DNA of 64,000 nucleotides from Herbiconiux sp. SALV-R1 (GCF_013113715.1 NZ_CP053344.1:2170001-2234000), one strand, 5' to 3'. Shown: positions 1-9,178, counted from the stretch's first letter. Notes: generated from the letters alone by a model not told the origin. Numbers and translations are program-made.

Positions 1-236
1 TCGCCGTCGGACATGGCGGCGATGGCGTTCATCGACGCATCAGGCCGGGCGTCGGAGAGGCCCTGCTGCACGAGATCCATCGCGGCGCGGCTCACGCTCG
101 TGCACGGCTGAGGGGGCGGGGGCGCCGCGGTCGCCGCGGTCTGCACCGACGACACCCCCACGGGCGCACAGCCCGCCAAGAGCACGACCAGGAGAGCCGT
201 GGCCACCCCCACCGGCACCGAAGAATGTCTCGCCAT
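1..236 (-). CDS. Putative lipoprotein, 5' part only (runs off left edge)
   Basis: Only the first 78 codons are inside the window. The ATG at 236-234 opens a frame starting MARHSS, followed by a hydrophobic run (residues 9-21) and the lipobox LLAGC with the acylatable Cys at residue 23. A Thr/Ala/Pro-rich stretch follows, then a more ordered segment with CTSVSRAAMDLVQQ. This is the layout of a secreted lipoprotein anchored to the outer face of the membrane. No family is recognisable from this fragment. The start is well fixed by the signal peptide. The gene is divergent from the small acidic protein at 439. Confidence 0.75.
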   Translation of the reverse strand, partial: MARHSSVPVGVATALLVVLLAGCAPVGVSSVQTAATAAPPPPQPCTSVSRAAMDLVQQGLSDARPDASMNAIAAMSDG

Positions 237-438
237 ACGCCCACCGTGCACCCGCGGAGAGGAGTTGACAAGCCCCTCCCCCTGCCCCGATTCCGGCGGT
301 GACACGATCGTTATCGAACCGTCTCCCAGGCGCTCGGCGGGCTGGGAGAATCGCACCGATCGCGAGCGGTCACCGGGCCGGCCGGGTAGGTTCGCCGGCA
401 CGGGGGGCGATCCCGTCCCCGACCCGAAGGAGCGACCC

Positions 439-585
439 ATGAGCGACGAGAAGCAGCCCGGCACCGACGACGCCCCCCTCGGCAAGGACGGCACCATCCC
501 GAACTCCGACGACGGCATCGCGGTGGGCCACGACCCCGACGGCTCGCACTTCAACCAGGAGGAAGAGGCCGGCGACGAGGAGTAG
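439..585 (+). CDS. Small acidic hydrophilic protein (48 aa)
   Basis: A strong Shine-Dalgarno (AAGGAG at 426-431) sits 7 nt before the ATG, which is why this start is preferred over an upstream in-frame ATG at 199. The product begins MSDEKQPGTDD and ends EEEAGDEE. About a third of the residues are Asp or Glu, and there is no Cys, membrane segment or signal peptide. It looks intrinsically disordered. No family is recognised. The next gene starts 60 nt downstream on the same strand, so the two may be co-transcribed. Confidence 0.6.
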   Translation: MSDEKQPGTDDAPLGKDGTIPNSDDGIAVGHDPDGSHFNQEEEAGDEE

Positions 586-645
586 CCGCCCAGGCTCTTC
601 TCGCCCGGCGATCGGCTCTCGACGAAGCACCACGAAGGGGTTTTC

Positions 646-864
646 ATGGACACCACCGCAGCAGTCATCATCGCGATCGTCGTGTACGGGTTGGGGCTCG
701 TGTTCGGCCTCCTCGTGCTGGCGGCCGTGATCAGGTACGCCGTGCGCAAGGGCATCGAAGACGTGCTCTACAAGAAGGGCAAAGACGGCCTCTGGTCGGC
801 CGAGCCCGGCGTCGTCGCCGTCGCCAAGGAGATCGCCGCCGCCTCCCGCGACCCCCGCCCCTGA
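646..864 (+). CDS. Small single-pass membrane protein (72 aa)
   Basis: The ATG is preceded by a GAAGGGG-type ribosome site. Residues 5-30 form one hydrophobic helix (AVIIAIVVYGLGLVFGLL), followed by a basic, then mixed, cytoplasmic-looking tail ending in RDPRP. No enzymatic motif is present and the function is unknown. A GC-rich hairpin follows 7 nt after the stop codon, so the transcript probably ends here. Confidence 0.6.
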   Translation: MDTTAAVIIAIVVYGLGLVFGLLVLAAVIRYAVRKGIEDVLYKKGKDGLWSAEPGVVAVAKEIAAASRDPRP

Positions 865-871
865 CCGGGAG

Positions 872-889
872 CGCCCGCCGCAGCGGGCG
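872..889 (+). terminator. Hairpin after the small membrane protein gene
   Basis: CGCCCGC (872-878) and GCGGGCG (883-889) form a perfect 7-bp stem with a 4-nt loop, 7 nt past the stop codon. There is no T-run, as is common for actinobacterial terminators. It also lies just past the 3' end of the minus-strand tRNA, so it could act in both directions. Confidence 0.5.
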
Positions 890-916
890 GAGCGGCCGCG
901 CGCCGCACGCAACGCG

Positions 917-990
917 TACCCCCACTGGGACTCGAACCCAGACTGAAACGATTTTAAGTCGTCTGCCTCTGCCGATTGGGCTATGGGGGC
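917..990 (-). tRNA. tRNA with anticodon UAA (Leu), short variable loop
   Basis: The complement folds as a full cloverleaf of 74 nt. The acceptor stem is GCCCCCA/TGGGGGT with a G1-U72 wobble. The D loop carries GG, the anticodon stem is GACGA/TCGTT, the 7-nt anticodon loop is CTTAAAA, and the T arm is CTGGG-TTCGAGT-CCCAG. The discriminator is A and CCA is not encoded. The anticodon TAA reads the leucine codon UUA, which is very rare in this GC-rich DNA. Leucine tRNAs normally have a long variable arm, whereas here the variable loop is only about five bases. The Leu assignment therefore rests on the anticodon alone. Confidence 0.85.
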
Positions 991-1040
991 GGGGTGTTCA
1001 TCGTAGCGGGAGGGGCTGAGACCGCGGCGGAGACGACGAC

Positions 1041-1084
1041 GCGCGCCGTGCATCCGTCGGCCTGGGCCGGGATGCGCGGCGCGC
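1041..1084 (-). terminator. Terminator hairpin of ndh
   Basis: GCGCGCCGTGCATCC (1041-1055) pairs with GGATGCGCGGCGCGC (1070-1084) over 15 bp with one wobble, around a 14-nt loop. It starts 13 nt past the ndh stop codon in the direction of transcription. No U-tract follows. Confidence 0.65.
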
Positions 1085-1097
1085 GTCGAGAGGTCGG

Positions 1098-2654
1098 CTA
1101 CTCGCCGGCGGTCGCTGCCGCCTTGGTGCGCGGCTTGGCGGTCTTCTTGGCCGGCGCCGGGGCGTCGCCCTTCGGGGCCTCGGGCGCGGTGTCGGTGGCG
1201 GCCACACCGTTGACCTCGGCGGTGGCCGACGGGGTCGAGCTGTGCGAGCCGGGCAGCTGAGCGTTCGGCTGGGCCGACGCGGCGGGAGCCGCAGCCGCAG
1301 GGGCCGACGAAGCCGGGGCCGCACCAGCGGGAGCGGCGACCCGCGGGCGCGCCGCGAACTCCTCGAAGGCACGGCGCGGGTGCTCGCGCGCCTGGAGCGA
1401 GACGTTGTCTCGGCCGAGGAAGAAGTTGTTCACCCAGCCCCAGATGACGCGCAGCTTGCGCTCCCACGACGGCATCGCGAGACCGTGGTAGCCGCGGTGC
1501 GCGAACCAGGCCGGGAGGCCCTTGATGGCGAGCTTGCCCGACTGGAACACACCGATGCCGATGCCGAGACCGGCGACCGCGCCCATGTTCTTGTGGTAGT
1601 AGTCCTTGACGCCCTCGCCGCGCAGCTCGGCGACGATGTTCTTCGCGAGCAGCTTGCCCTGGCGCACGGCGTGCTGGGCGTTGGGCACGCAGTAGCCGCC
1701 CACGCCGCCGCCGGTGAGGTCGGGCACGGCCGACACGTCGCCGGCACCCCAGGCGCCCTCGACGATGCCGTCGTCGCCCTCGACCCGCAAGTCGGCGCGC
1801 ACACGCAGGCGCCCGCGCTCCTCGATGGGGAGGTCGGAGTTCTTGATGTCGGGCGTGGCCATGACGCCCGCCGTCCAGATGATGAGGTCGCTCTCGAAGC
1901 TCTCGCCGGTCGACAGCTCGACGACGCCGCCGACCGCCGACTTCAGCTGGGTGTCGAGATGCACGGTGGCGCCCCGCTTGGCGAGGTTGTCGATGACCCA
2001 CAGGCTCGTCGGCAGGCTCACCTCGGGCATGATGCGGCCCATCGCCTCGATGAGGTGGAAGTGGGTCTCCTCGAAGCCGATCTCGGGGTAGCTCTCGATG
2101 AGCGCCGAGACGAACGAGCGCAGCTCGGCGAACACCTCGATGCCCGCGAAGCCGCCGCCGACCACGACGACGGTCAGCAGACGGTCGCGCTCGGGGCCGG
2201 GGGGCAGCTGGGCCGCCTTGTCGAAGTTGGTGAGGATGCGGTCGCGGATGGCGGTCGCCTCTTCGATGGTCTTGAGCCCGATCGCCTCGTCGGCGACACC
2301 CGGAATCGGGAAGGTGCGCGAGACCGCCCCGGCGGTGACGACGATCTGGTCGTACTCCTCGTCCCACTCCTCGCCGGCGTTCGCGACGATGTGCGCGGTC
2401 TTGTCGGCGTGCGTGATCTTCGTGACCTTGCCCGCGACGACACGCGTCTGCTTGAGGTGGCGGCGGAGACCGGTGACGGCGTGACGCGGCTCGATCGAAC
2501 CGGCGGCCACCTCGGGGAGGAACGGCTGGTAGGTCATGTAGGGCAGCGGGTCGACGACCGTGACCTCGGCCTCGCCGGACCTGAGCCACTTCTCCAGCTT
2601 CCACGCGGTGTAGAACCCGGCGTAGCCGCCGCCGACAATCAGGATCTTGGGCAC
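1098..2654 (-). CDS. ndh: Type II NADH dehydrogenase (NDH-2)
   Basis: This is a single-subunit, non-proton-pumping NADH:quinone oxidoreductase on the inner face of the membrane. The start is a GTG at 2654 with GAGGAG about 12 nt upstream. The 518-aa product opens with the FAD-binding glycine motif VGGGYAGFY (from residue 6). A second dinucleotide fold, VVVVGGGFAGIEVFAEL, begins near residue 165 and binds NADH. The segment GLGIGIGVFQSGK and the aromatic-rich region WGWVNNFFLG (about 365-420) match the C-terminal membrane-binding part of the family. The last 75 or so residues are an Ala/Pro/Thr-rich tail ending in a basic Lys/Ala segment, so the protein is longer than typical NDH-2. It lies 43 nt downstream of the subtilase gene and may be partly co-transcribed with it. 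Confidence 0.93.
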   Translation of the reverse strand: MPKILIVGGGYAGFYTAWKLEKWLRSGEAEVTVVDPLPYMTYQPFLPEVAAGSIEPRHAVTGLRRHLKQTRVVAGKVTKITHADKTAHIVANAGEEWDEEYDQIVVTAGAVSRTFPIPGVADEAIGLKTIEEATAIRDRILTNFDKAAQLPPGPERDRLLTVVVVGGGFAGIEVFAELRSFVSALIESYPEIGFEETHFHLIEAMGRIMPEVSLPTSLWVIDNLAKRGATVHLDTQLKSAVGGVVELSTGESFESDLIIWTAGVMATPDIKNSDLPIEERGRLRVRADLRVEGDDGIVEGAWGAGDVSAVPDLTGGGVGGYCVPNAQHAVRQGKLLAKNIVAELRGEGVKDYYHKNMGAVAGLGIGIGVFQSGKLAIKGLPAWFAHRGYHGLAMPSWERKLRVIWGWVNNFFLGRDNVSLQAREHPRRAFEEFAARPRVAAPAGAAPASSAPAAAAPAASAQPNAQLPGSHSSTPSATAEVNGVAATDTAPEAPKGDAPAPAKKTAKPRTKAAATAGE

Positions 2655-2681
2655 AGTGAAACGCTCTCCTCAGTACAGGTG

Positions 2682-2695
2682 GCCTGGGTACAGGC
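2682..2695. other. Short inverted repeat between subtilase and ndh genes
   Basis: GCCTG-GGTA-CAGGC is a perfect 5-bp dyad placed 3 nt past the subtilase stop and about 28 nt before the ndh start. The minus strand also shows CCTGTAC twice in direct orientation here. It could be a weak attenuating hairpin or an operator for ndh; the sequence alone does not decide. Confidence 0.25.
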
Positions 2696-2697
2696 TA

Positions 2698-3942
2698 CTA
2701 CTTGTGGAGCAGTCGCCTGAAATGCGCGACGGCCCCCAGCGCGAATGTCGCCATGAGGATGAGGAAGCCGAGCAGCAGCCCCAGCGGCACCGCCCAGTGA
2801 ATGAGAGTGTACACCCCGGGCCCGCCCTCCTCCAGAGCGGCGGCGGGCTGCGGCGCGGGCGTCGCGGTGGGCGCGGGGATGACGATCGAGTCGAGCGACC
2901 CCGCGTCGGAGGAGGGCCGGTAGGTCGAGATCCAGGCGTCGAGGTCGCCCATCGGGTTCGCCGTGACGGGCGCCACGTCGGCCCCGACCGCCGCTCCCGC
3001 GTCGATGAGCCCGTAGCCGTAGATGGGCCCGGGCACCGGCTCCCCCTTGGGCCGCGCGGTGGCGATGATGCGGTTGATGACGCTTGCCGCGTCGAGCTCC
3101 GGATGCGCGGCCTTCACGAGCGCCGCCAGCCCGCTCACGAGGGGGGCGGCCCCGCTCGTGCCGCTCCAGTCGACGTAGCCGCCGCCCGGCACCACGCCCA
3201 CCAGCTCCTCGCTCGGCGCGGCGACGGCGATCGTGATGCCCTGCGAGGAGGCGTCGAAGCTCGCGTCGCCCGCGACGTCGACCCCGGCCACCGCGACCAC
3301 GCCGGGGATGGTGGCGGGGGCGCCCACCTCGTTGGTGCCGTTGGCCCGGTTGCCCGCGGCGGCCACCACCACCACGTCGTGGTCGAAGGCGTAGGAGAAG
3401 GCGTCGTCCCAGCTCTCCGGCCAGTCGAGACTGTTGCGGGTGAGCGACATGTTGATGACGTCGGCCCCGTGGTCGACGGCCCAGCGCACGGCGTCGGCGA
3501 CCTGCTCGTCGGGGTCGACGACCTCGCCGTTGGCCAGGGCGATCGAGATCGACAGCAGCGACGCCTCGGGCGCCACGCCGAGCACCCCGTCGCCGTAGCC
3601 CGTTCCGCGCCCGGCGATGAGCGAGGCCACCATGGTGCCGTGCTCGGGGTTGCCGTCGCCGACGGGCATCTGCCCGTCGGGGGCGCCCAGCCCCGACACG
3701 TCGGTGCCGTCGACGACGGCGCCGCGGAGCTCCCGCACACTGCCGTCGACGCCCGTGTCGATCACCGCGACCGTCGCACCCGCACCGAGGGTGTACTGCC
3801 AGGCGTCGTCGAAGCCGTAGGCGTCGAGCCAGTACTCGGAGTCGCGCACCGAGTCGGCGTGGGCCGGCGCCGCGACCACGAGCGGGGCGACGACCGCCAA
3901 GGCGATCACCGCACCTGCAGCAGCCCGCCGCACGGCCGTCAT
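2698..3942 (-). CDS. Membrane-anchored subtilisin-like serine protease (S8, mycosin-like)
   Basis: The 414-aa product has a Sec signal peptide (MTAVRRAAAG then a hydrophobic run ending AHA near residue 29). It carries the complete S8 catalytic set: Asp in AVIDTGVDG, His in PEHGTMVASLIAG, the oxyanion Asn in AAAGNRANG and Ser in SGTSGAAPLVSG (usually GTSMA). A Pro/Thr/Ala-rich linker leads to a C-terminal membrane helix (VPLGLLLGFLILMATFALGAV) and a short basic tail, so the protease domain faces outside. This architecture resembles mycosins of type VII secretion, but no ESX genes are nearby. The start ATG shares one base with the stop of the DUF501 gene (TGATG), implying translational coupling. 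The substrate is unknown. Confidence 0.88.
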   Translation of the reverse strand: MTAVRRAAAGAVIALAVVAPLVVAAPAHADSVRDSEYWLDAYGFDDAWQYTLGAGATVAVIDTGVDGSVRELRGAVVDGTDVSGLGAPDGQMPVGDGNPEHGTMVASLIAGRGTGYGDGVLGVAPEASLLSISIALANGEVVDPDEQVADAVRWAVDHGADVINMSLTRNSLDWPESWDDAFSYAFDHDVVVVAAAGNRANGTNEVGAPATIPGVVAVAGVDVAGDASFDASSQGITIAVAAPSEELVGVVPGGGYVDWSGTSGAAPLVSGLAALVKAAHPELDAASVINRIIATARPKGEPVPGPIYGYGLIDAGAAVGADVAPVTANPMGDLDAWISTYRPSSDAGSLDSIVIPAPTATPAPQPAAALEEGGPGVYTLIHWAVPLGLLLGFLILMATFALGAVAHFRRLLHK

Positions 3943-4457
3943 CAGGGCTCGAGCACGTAGTCGACGCACTCGCAGACCGCAGGCGACCAGTCGCCGCGCT
4001 CGAGGGCGAGGTCGCCGATCGGGTTCACACCGGGCCCGGCGGCGAGGGAATGGGCGGCGAGCGCGTGCAGGCACTTCACCCGCGTCGGCATGCCTCCCGC
4101 CGAGATGCCGGCGATCTCGGCGACCTCTCCGTAGACGGCACGATCGGCGAGGTAGGCCGCGTGCGCTGCGGCGTAGGCCTCTGCCCGGTCGGCGTCGTCG
4201 GCCAGCGACTGCTGCAGCTCCGCCATCACGTGCTCGGCCTCGAGGTCGCTCATCGCCGCCGTCGCGGCGGGGTGGCTCATGTAGTAGAGGGTGGGGAACG
4301 GCGTGCCGTCGGCCAGCCGCGGCGCGGTCGCCACCACCGTCGGGTTGCCGCAGACGCAACGCGCGGCGATGCCGAGGACGTTCCGCACCGGGCGGCCGAG
4401 CTGCGCCGAGGCGACCTTGAGGTCACGCTCGGAGGCGGGCTCGAAGGGCGGTCTCAT
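3942..4457 (-). CDS. DUF501 family protein
   Basis: The 171-aa product matches the conserved actinobacterial DUF501 family: an early ARCVCGNPTVV segment, the LADGTPFPTLYYMSHP core and the late GGMPTRVKCLHALAAHSLAAGPGVNPIGD motif. Function is not established for the family. Conserved Cys residues in the CVC and VKCLHALAAH segments suggest a metal or redox site, which is inference. Its fixed position after eno and ftsB in many actinobacteria hints at a role linked to cell division or envelope. The ATG overlaps the ftsB stop by 4 nt (ATGA). Confidence 0.85.
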   Translation of the reverse strand: MRPPFEPASERDLKVASAQLGRPVRNVLGIAARCVCGNPTVVATAPRLADGTPFPTLYYMSHPAATAAMSDLEAEHVMAELQQSLADDADRAEAYAAAHAAYLADRAVYGEVAEIAGISAGGMPTRVKCLHALAAHSLAAGPGVNPIGDLALERGDWSPAVCECVDYVLEP

Positions 4458-4966
4458 TGCACGACTCCGTCGTTCTGAAGCTGGTTGGGGGTGGCGGTGG
4501 AGAGCCCGGCGGTCATGCCGGAGACGAACAGCGACGACAGCCAGTCGACCTGGGTGGTGCTGATGGTGTCGCTCGGGGCGCTGTCGCCTCCGCCCGCGAC
4601 CGCGGGCACGTCGTCGACCACCAGGAAGCTCGTCTCCCCCGGCATCACGTAGTAGAGCCGGTCGCGCGCCTCGGCCTTGATGTAGGCCGGGTCGCTCCAC
4701 CTGGCCACCTGCTCGGTGAGGCTGTCGTTCTCGGCACTGCGGTCGTCGACCGCGGCGTGGAGCGCAGCGAGCTGCTGCCGCTGCTCGATGTAGACGCGGA
4801 GGCCGGGCGCGATGATGATGACGAACATCACGATGACGACGAACATGAGCACGGTGAAGCCCGAGAAGCGGATGCTGCGCAGCCAGCTGCCCGGGCCCGC
4901 GGCGGTGGCCTGCGGCAGCGCGACCGGAATCCGCTTCGAGCGTGATTCGGGTGCGCGCTGCCGCAT
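4454..4966 (-). CDS. ftsB: Septum formation initiator family protein (FtsB/DivIC-like)
   Basis: The 170-aa product has a basic cytoplasmic N-terminus (residues 1-35), one membrane helix (FTVLMFVVIVMFVIIIAPGL, about 37-57) and a short extracytoplasmic coiled coil (YIEQRQQLAALHAAVDDRSAENDSLTEQVARW). This is followed by the family signature DPAYIKAEARDRLYYVMPGE. FtsB/DivIC proteins pair with FtsL and FtsQ/DivIB in the division complex. The C-terminus after residue 115 is a low-complexity Ser/Thr/Gly tail. It sits 33 nt downstream of eno, the usual actinobacterial arrangement. Confidence 0.88.
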   Translation of the reverse strand: MRQRAPESRSKRIPVALPQATAAGPGSWLRSIRFSGFTVLMFVVIVMFVIIIAPGLRVYIEQRQQLAALHAAVDDRSAENDSLTEQVARWSDPAYIKAEARDRLYYVMPGETSFLVVDDVPAVAGGGDSAPSDTISTTQVDWLSSLFVSGMTAGLSTATPNQLQNDGVVQ

Positions 4967-4999
4967 GACTACCTCTGCTTCTGCGCCCCTCGCGGGATG

Positions 5000-6340
<1,341 letters not shown>

Positions 6341-6943
6341 CTAGTCTAACGAGTCGCGGCAGACCGCCTGCATGGTGGTGACGGCGCCGAACAGCCACTC
6401 CGCGAACTCCTCGGCGCCACCGTCGAACGCGTCGGTCTCGAGGGGGCGGTGGAGGGCGCAGTCGACAGCCGACATCACCATCGCCACCGAGAGCTGGGCG
6501 CGCTCGGGGGTGGTGCGCCGGCTCGCCAGCAGCACGATGTCGTGCCGCAGCTCCGCGGCGAACTTGATGACGTCGGGCGCGAGCTCCGGCCTGCGGTGCA
6601 GCAGCTCACGGATGGCCTGACGGTCGGAACCGTCGCGCGCCGAGGCGTCCATGATGCCGCCGACGAGGGTGCACAGGTCGCGCACCAGCCACCTCTCCCC
6701 GTCGTTCTGCAGGAAGGCGTCGCGCTGCGCATCCGTCACCTGGAACGACGACAGCCCGACGATGGCCGACACCTTCGACGGGAAGTAGTTGAAGAAGGTG
6801 CGGGTGGAGACCCCCGCCTCGGAGCAGATCGCGTCGACCGAGGCGTGGGCGGTGCCGTTCTCGGCCACCAGGCGCAGCGCCGCCTCGTGGATGGCCTGCC
6901 GGGTCTCGACCTTCTTGCGCTCGCGCAGGGAGGGTGCCGTCAT
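6341..6943 (-). CDS. TetR family transcriptional regulator
   Basis: The 200-aa product has an N-terminal TetR helix-turn-helix (residues 9-60): RQAIHEAALRLVAENG, then ICSEAGVSTRTFFNYFPSK. The C-terminal ligand domain is unassigned. Its ATG overlaps the marR stop by 4 nt (ATGA), and marR overlaps the exporter gene in the same way. Exporter, MarR and TetR are therefore one operon. A TetR last in an exporter operon most often represses that operon and is released by an exporter substrate, which is inference here. The stop lies about 60 nt before the eno start codon, so this frame's end overlaps the eno promoter region. Confidence 0.88.
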   Translation of the reverse strand: MTAPSLRERKKVETRQAIHEAALRLVAENGTAHASVDAICSEAGVSTRTFFNYFPSKVSAIVGLSSFQVTDAQRDAFLQNDGERWLVRDLCTLVGGIMDASARDGSDRQAIRELLHRRPELAPDVIKFAAELRHDIVLLASRRTTPERAQLSVAMVMSAVDCALHRPLETDAFDGGAEEFAEWLFGAVTTMQAVCRDSLD

Positions 6944-7413
6944 CGCCGTTCGATCCTGTCGTTGAACTCGCCGAGCAGCCGCACGAACTGGGCGACGTCG
7001 GCGTCGCTCCAGTCTTCGAAGACGTCGGCGTAGAGGCTCTGGGTCTCGCGGCGGATGCTCGTCATGCGTTCCACGGTCGCCTCGGTCGGTGCGTAGAGAC
7101 TCGCCCGCCCGTCGGCCGGGTCGGGCTCGCTGGTGACGAAGCCCAGGTCTTTCAGCACCCGTAGCTGCCGGCTGAGCGCGCTCTTGTCGATGCCGAGCTG
7201 GGCGATGATCTCGCCCGGTGGGGTGGGGTGGTGCTTCACGATGAAGCCGAGCACGAGATACCCCGAAGGCTGGAGCTCGGGCGAGAACAGCTGCGCGTGG
7301 TGCTGCACGACCATCCTCACCCGCCGGAGGATCCGCGCCATCTCGCCTTCGACGGCGAGGATGGCATCGGTTCTGTCGGAGCTGCTCACAGCCTCCAGGG
7401 TATCGGGAGTCAT
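6940..7413 (-). CDS. MarR family transcriptional regulator
   Basis: The 157-aa product is a winged helix-turn-helix protein. A helical N-terminal dimerisation part (EGEMARILRRVRMVVQHH) is followed by the DNA-binding core PGEIIAQLGIDKSALSRQLRVLKDLGFVTSEPDPADGR, in which DPADGR is the typical wing. The start is ATG 7413, which overlaps the exporter stop by 4 nt. MarR proteins bind 16-20 bp palindromes near their own promoters, and two such palindromes lie upstream of the operon at 9112-9155. Having both a MarR and a TetR in one exporter operon is unusual; which of them uses those sites cannot be told from sequence. Confidence 0.88.
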   Translation of the reverse strand: MTPDTLEAVSSSDRTDAILAVEGEMARILRRVRMVVQHHAQLFSPELQPSGYLVLGFIVKHHPTPPGEIIAQLGIDKSALSRQLRVLKDLGFVTSEPDPADGRASLYAPTEATVERMTSIRRETQSLYADVFEDWSDADVAQFVRLLGEFNDRIERR

Positions 7414-9092
7414 CGGGAGCCCGGCCGCCCCGTGTCGGCCCCGTCGGTCTCCCCCTCGAGCGTGAGGCTCACGCCCTCGGTGTCGGCGGCCACCTCGGCA
7501 CCCGAGACGGCGACCACGGTGGCGGCCTCCCGCTCGGCGAGCTGCTCGACCGAGGTCTTGGTGCCCAGGGCCCGGTTCGGCAGCAGGGAGATGGCGATGA
7601 TGGAGATGACGGCGAGCGGCACCGCGATGAGGAACACGTCGGCGACGGCCTCGCCGTAGGCCGACTCCACGAGGATGCGGATGGGCTCGGGCAGCGTCGA
7701 CAGGTCGGGGATGCCCCCGCCCTCGAGACCCGCGGCCTGCGAGGGGTCGACGCCGAGCTTCGTGAGCCCGTCGGTGACGAGCGTCGTGATGCGACTGCCG
7801 AGCACGGCGCCCATCACGCTCACGCCGATGGTGCCGCCGAGGCTGCGGAAGAACGCCACCGAGGCACTCGCCGTGCCGATCTGGCGCGGGTCGACAGCGT
7901 TCTGCACGATGAGCACGAGGTTCTGCATCACCATGCCGACGCCGGCGCCCATCACGAACATGTAGAGGAAGACGAGGTAGAAGCTCGTGTCGTAGCGGAT
8001 GGTGCCCATGAGCGCGAGGCCGATGGTGAGCAGCACCGAGCCGACCACCATGTACCGCTTCCACTTTCCCGTGCGGCTGATGACCTGGCCGATCACCATG
8101 CTCGACAGCAGCACGCCGGCGATCATCGGGATCGTGTAGAGGCCCGACTCGGTGGGGGTCTTGCCGCGCGCCAGCTGCATGTACTGGCTGAGGAAGACGC
8201 TCGTGCCGAACATCGCGACGCCCACCGAGATGGAGGCGACGACCGCCAACCAGAACGTGCGGTTGCGGAAGAGCGTCATCGGGATGATGGGCTCCTTCAC
8301 CTTGAGCTCGGTGAGAACCGCGAGCCCGAGCAGCACCACGGCGCCCACCACCATGAGGATGCTCGTCACCGAACCCCAGTCGAACTGGTTGCCCGCCATG
8401 GTGACCCAGATGAGCAGCAGCGAGACGCCGGCGGCGATGAGCACCGCGCCCAGGTAGTCGATGGTGACCTTGCGGCGGTGCGACGGGATGTGCAGGGTGC
8501 GCTGCAGCACGATGAGCGCGGCGACGGCGAACGGCACGGCGATGTAGAAGTTCCAGCGCCACCCGATCGAGTCGGTGATGACGCCGCCGAGCAGCGGGCC
8601 GCCGACCGTGGCGACGGCCATCACGGCGCCGAGCAGGCCCATGTACCGGCCGCGCTCGCGGGGCGGGATGATGTCGGCCATCGCGACCTGCACGAGGGCG
8701 GTGAGACCGCCGGCGCCGAGGCCCTGCAGCACGCGGAAGAGGATGAGCATCTCGGTCGACTGGCTGAGACCGGCTAGCGCGGAGCCGACGACGAAGACGA
8801 CGAGGGAGAGCTGGATGAGGAGCTTGCGATTGGTGAGGTCGGCGAGCTTGCCCCAGATGGGCGTCGAGACGGTGGTGGCCAGCAGGGTCGAAGTGACGAC
8901 CCAGGTGTAGCCGGCCTGGGTGCCGCCCAGGTCGCCGATGATCTTCGGCAGCGAGCTCGACACCACGGTCGAGGCGAGCATCGCCACGAACATGCCGAGC
9001 AGAAGGCCCGAGAGGGGCACCAGCACGTCGCGGCGCGACGACGATGGCTGGTCGACGCCCTGAGCGGGCGCTTCGGAGGTTTTCAGGGACAC
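7410..9092 (-). CDS. MFS multidrug exporter, DHA2 family (14 TM)
   Basis: The 560-aa product starts at GTG 9092 with GGAGAA just upstream. It has the DHA2 features: motif A in TM2-3 (GKLADLTNRKLL), motif C-like LGAVMAVATVGGPLLGGVI in TM5 with IGWRWNFYIAVP after it, and about 14 hydrophobic helices. A soluble C-terminal tail of about 60 residues follows (LPNRALGTKTSVEQL to the end). DHA2 proteins export lipophilic or cationic toxic compounds using the proton gradient. The gene leads an operon with marR and tetR and has a well-formed promoter flanked by two palindromes. The substrate cannot be predicted. Confidence 0.9.
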   Translation of the reverse strand: MSLKTSEAPAQGVDQPSSSRRDVLVPLSGLLLGMFVAMLASTVVSSSLPKIIGDLGGTQAGYTWVVTSTLLATTVSTPIWGKLADLTNRKLLIQLSLVVFVVGSALAGLSQSTEMLILFRVLQGLGAGGLTALVQVAMADIIPPRERGRYMGLLGAVMAVATVGGPLLGGVITDSIGWRWNFYIAVPFAVAALIVLQRTLHIPSHRRKVTIDYLGAVLIAAGVSLLLIWVTMAGNQFDWGSVTSILMVVGAVVLLGLAVLTELKVKEPIIPMTLFRNRTFWLAVVASISVGVAMFGTSVFLSQYMQLARGKTPTESGLYTIPMIAGVLLSSMVIGQVISRTGKWKRYMVVGSVLLTIGLALMGTIRYDTSFYLVFLYMFVMGAGVGMVMQNLVLIVQNAVDPRQIGTASASVAFFRSLGGTIGVSVMGAVLGSRITTLVTDGLTKLGVDPSQAAGLEGGGIPDLSTLPEPIRILVESAYGEAVADVFLIAVPLAVISIIAISLLPNRALGTKTSVEQLAEREAATVVAVSGAEVAADTEGVSLTLEGETDGADTGRPGSR

Positions 9093-9111
9093 GGTTCTCC
9101 AGAACTAGAAA

Positions 9112-9155
9112 GTTGATCTGGGTCAACAGTACGCCGACTGTTGATCCAGATCAAC
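9112..9155 (-). promoter_or_regulatory. Promoter with twin palindromic operators for the MFS-marR-tetR operon
   Basis: Two 16-bp palindromes lie 28 bp apart, centre to centre: GTTGATCTGGGTCAAC (9112-9127, one mismatch) and GTTGATCCAGATCAAC (9140-9155, perfect). On the minus strand TTGATC (9154-9149) and TACTGT (9131-9126) form a sigma70-type -35/-10 pair with a 17-nt spacer. The -35 lies inside one operator and the -10 touches the other. Transcription would start near 9119, about 27 nt before the GTG. Binding of a dimer at either site would block RNA polymerase. The likely binder is the MarR or TetR encoded in the same operon. Confidence 0.65.
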
Positions 9156-9159
9156 TAAT

Positions 9160-9178
9160 TTCTGCAGAACGTGCAGAA
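9160..9178. other. Inverted repeat downstream of the second MFS gene
   Basis: TTCTGCA-GAACG-TGCAGAA is a perfect 7-bp dyad flanked by AATT-like bases. It lies about 40 nt past the stop of the upstream minus-strand MFS gene and just ahead of the operator pair. A transcription terminator for that gene or a third operator are both possible. Confidence 0.3.

Noticed and set aside
370-2604. Minus-strand frame of 744 codons overlapping ndh and the two small genes
   Set aside because: It is the +1 shadow of ndh with Arg/His-rich translation. The two small genes have good ribosome sites on the other strand.
2698-3942. Type VII secretion locus suggested by the mycosin-like protease
   Set aside because: No EccB-E, FtsK/SpoIIIE-type ATPase or WxG100 genes are present nearby; the protease stands alone in the eno operon.
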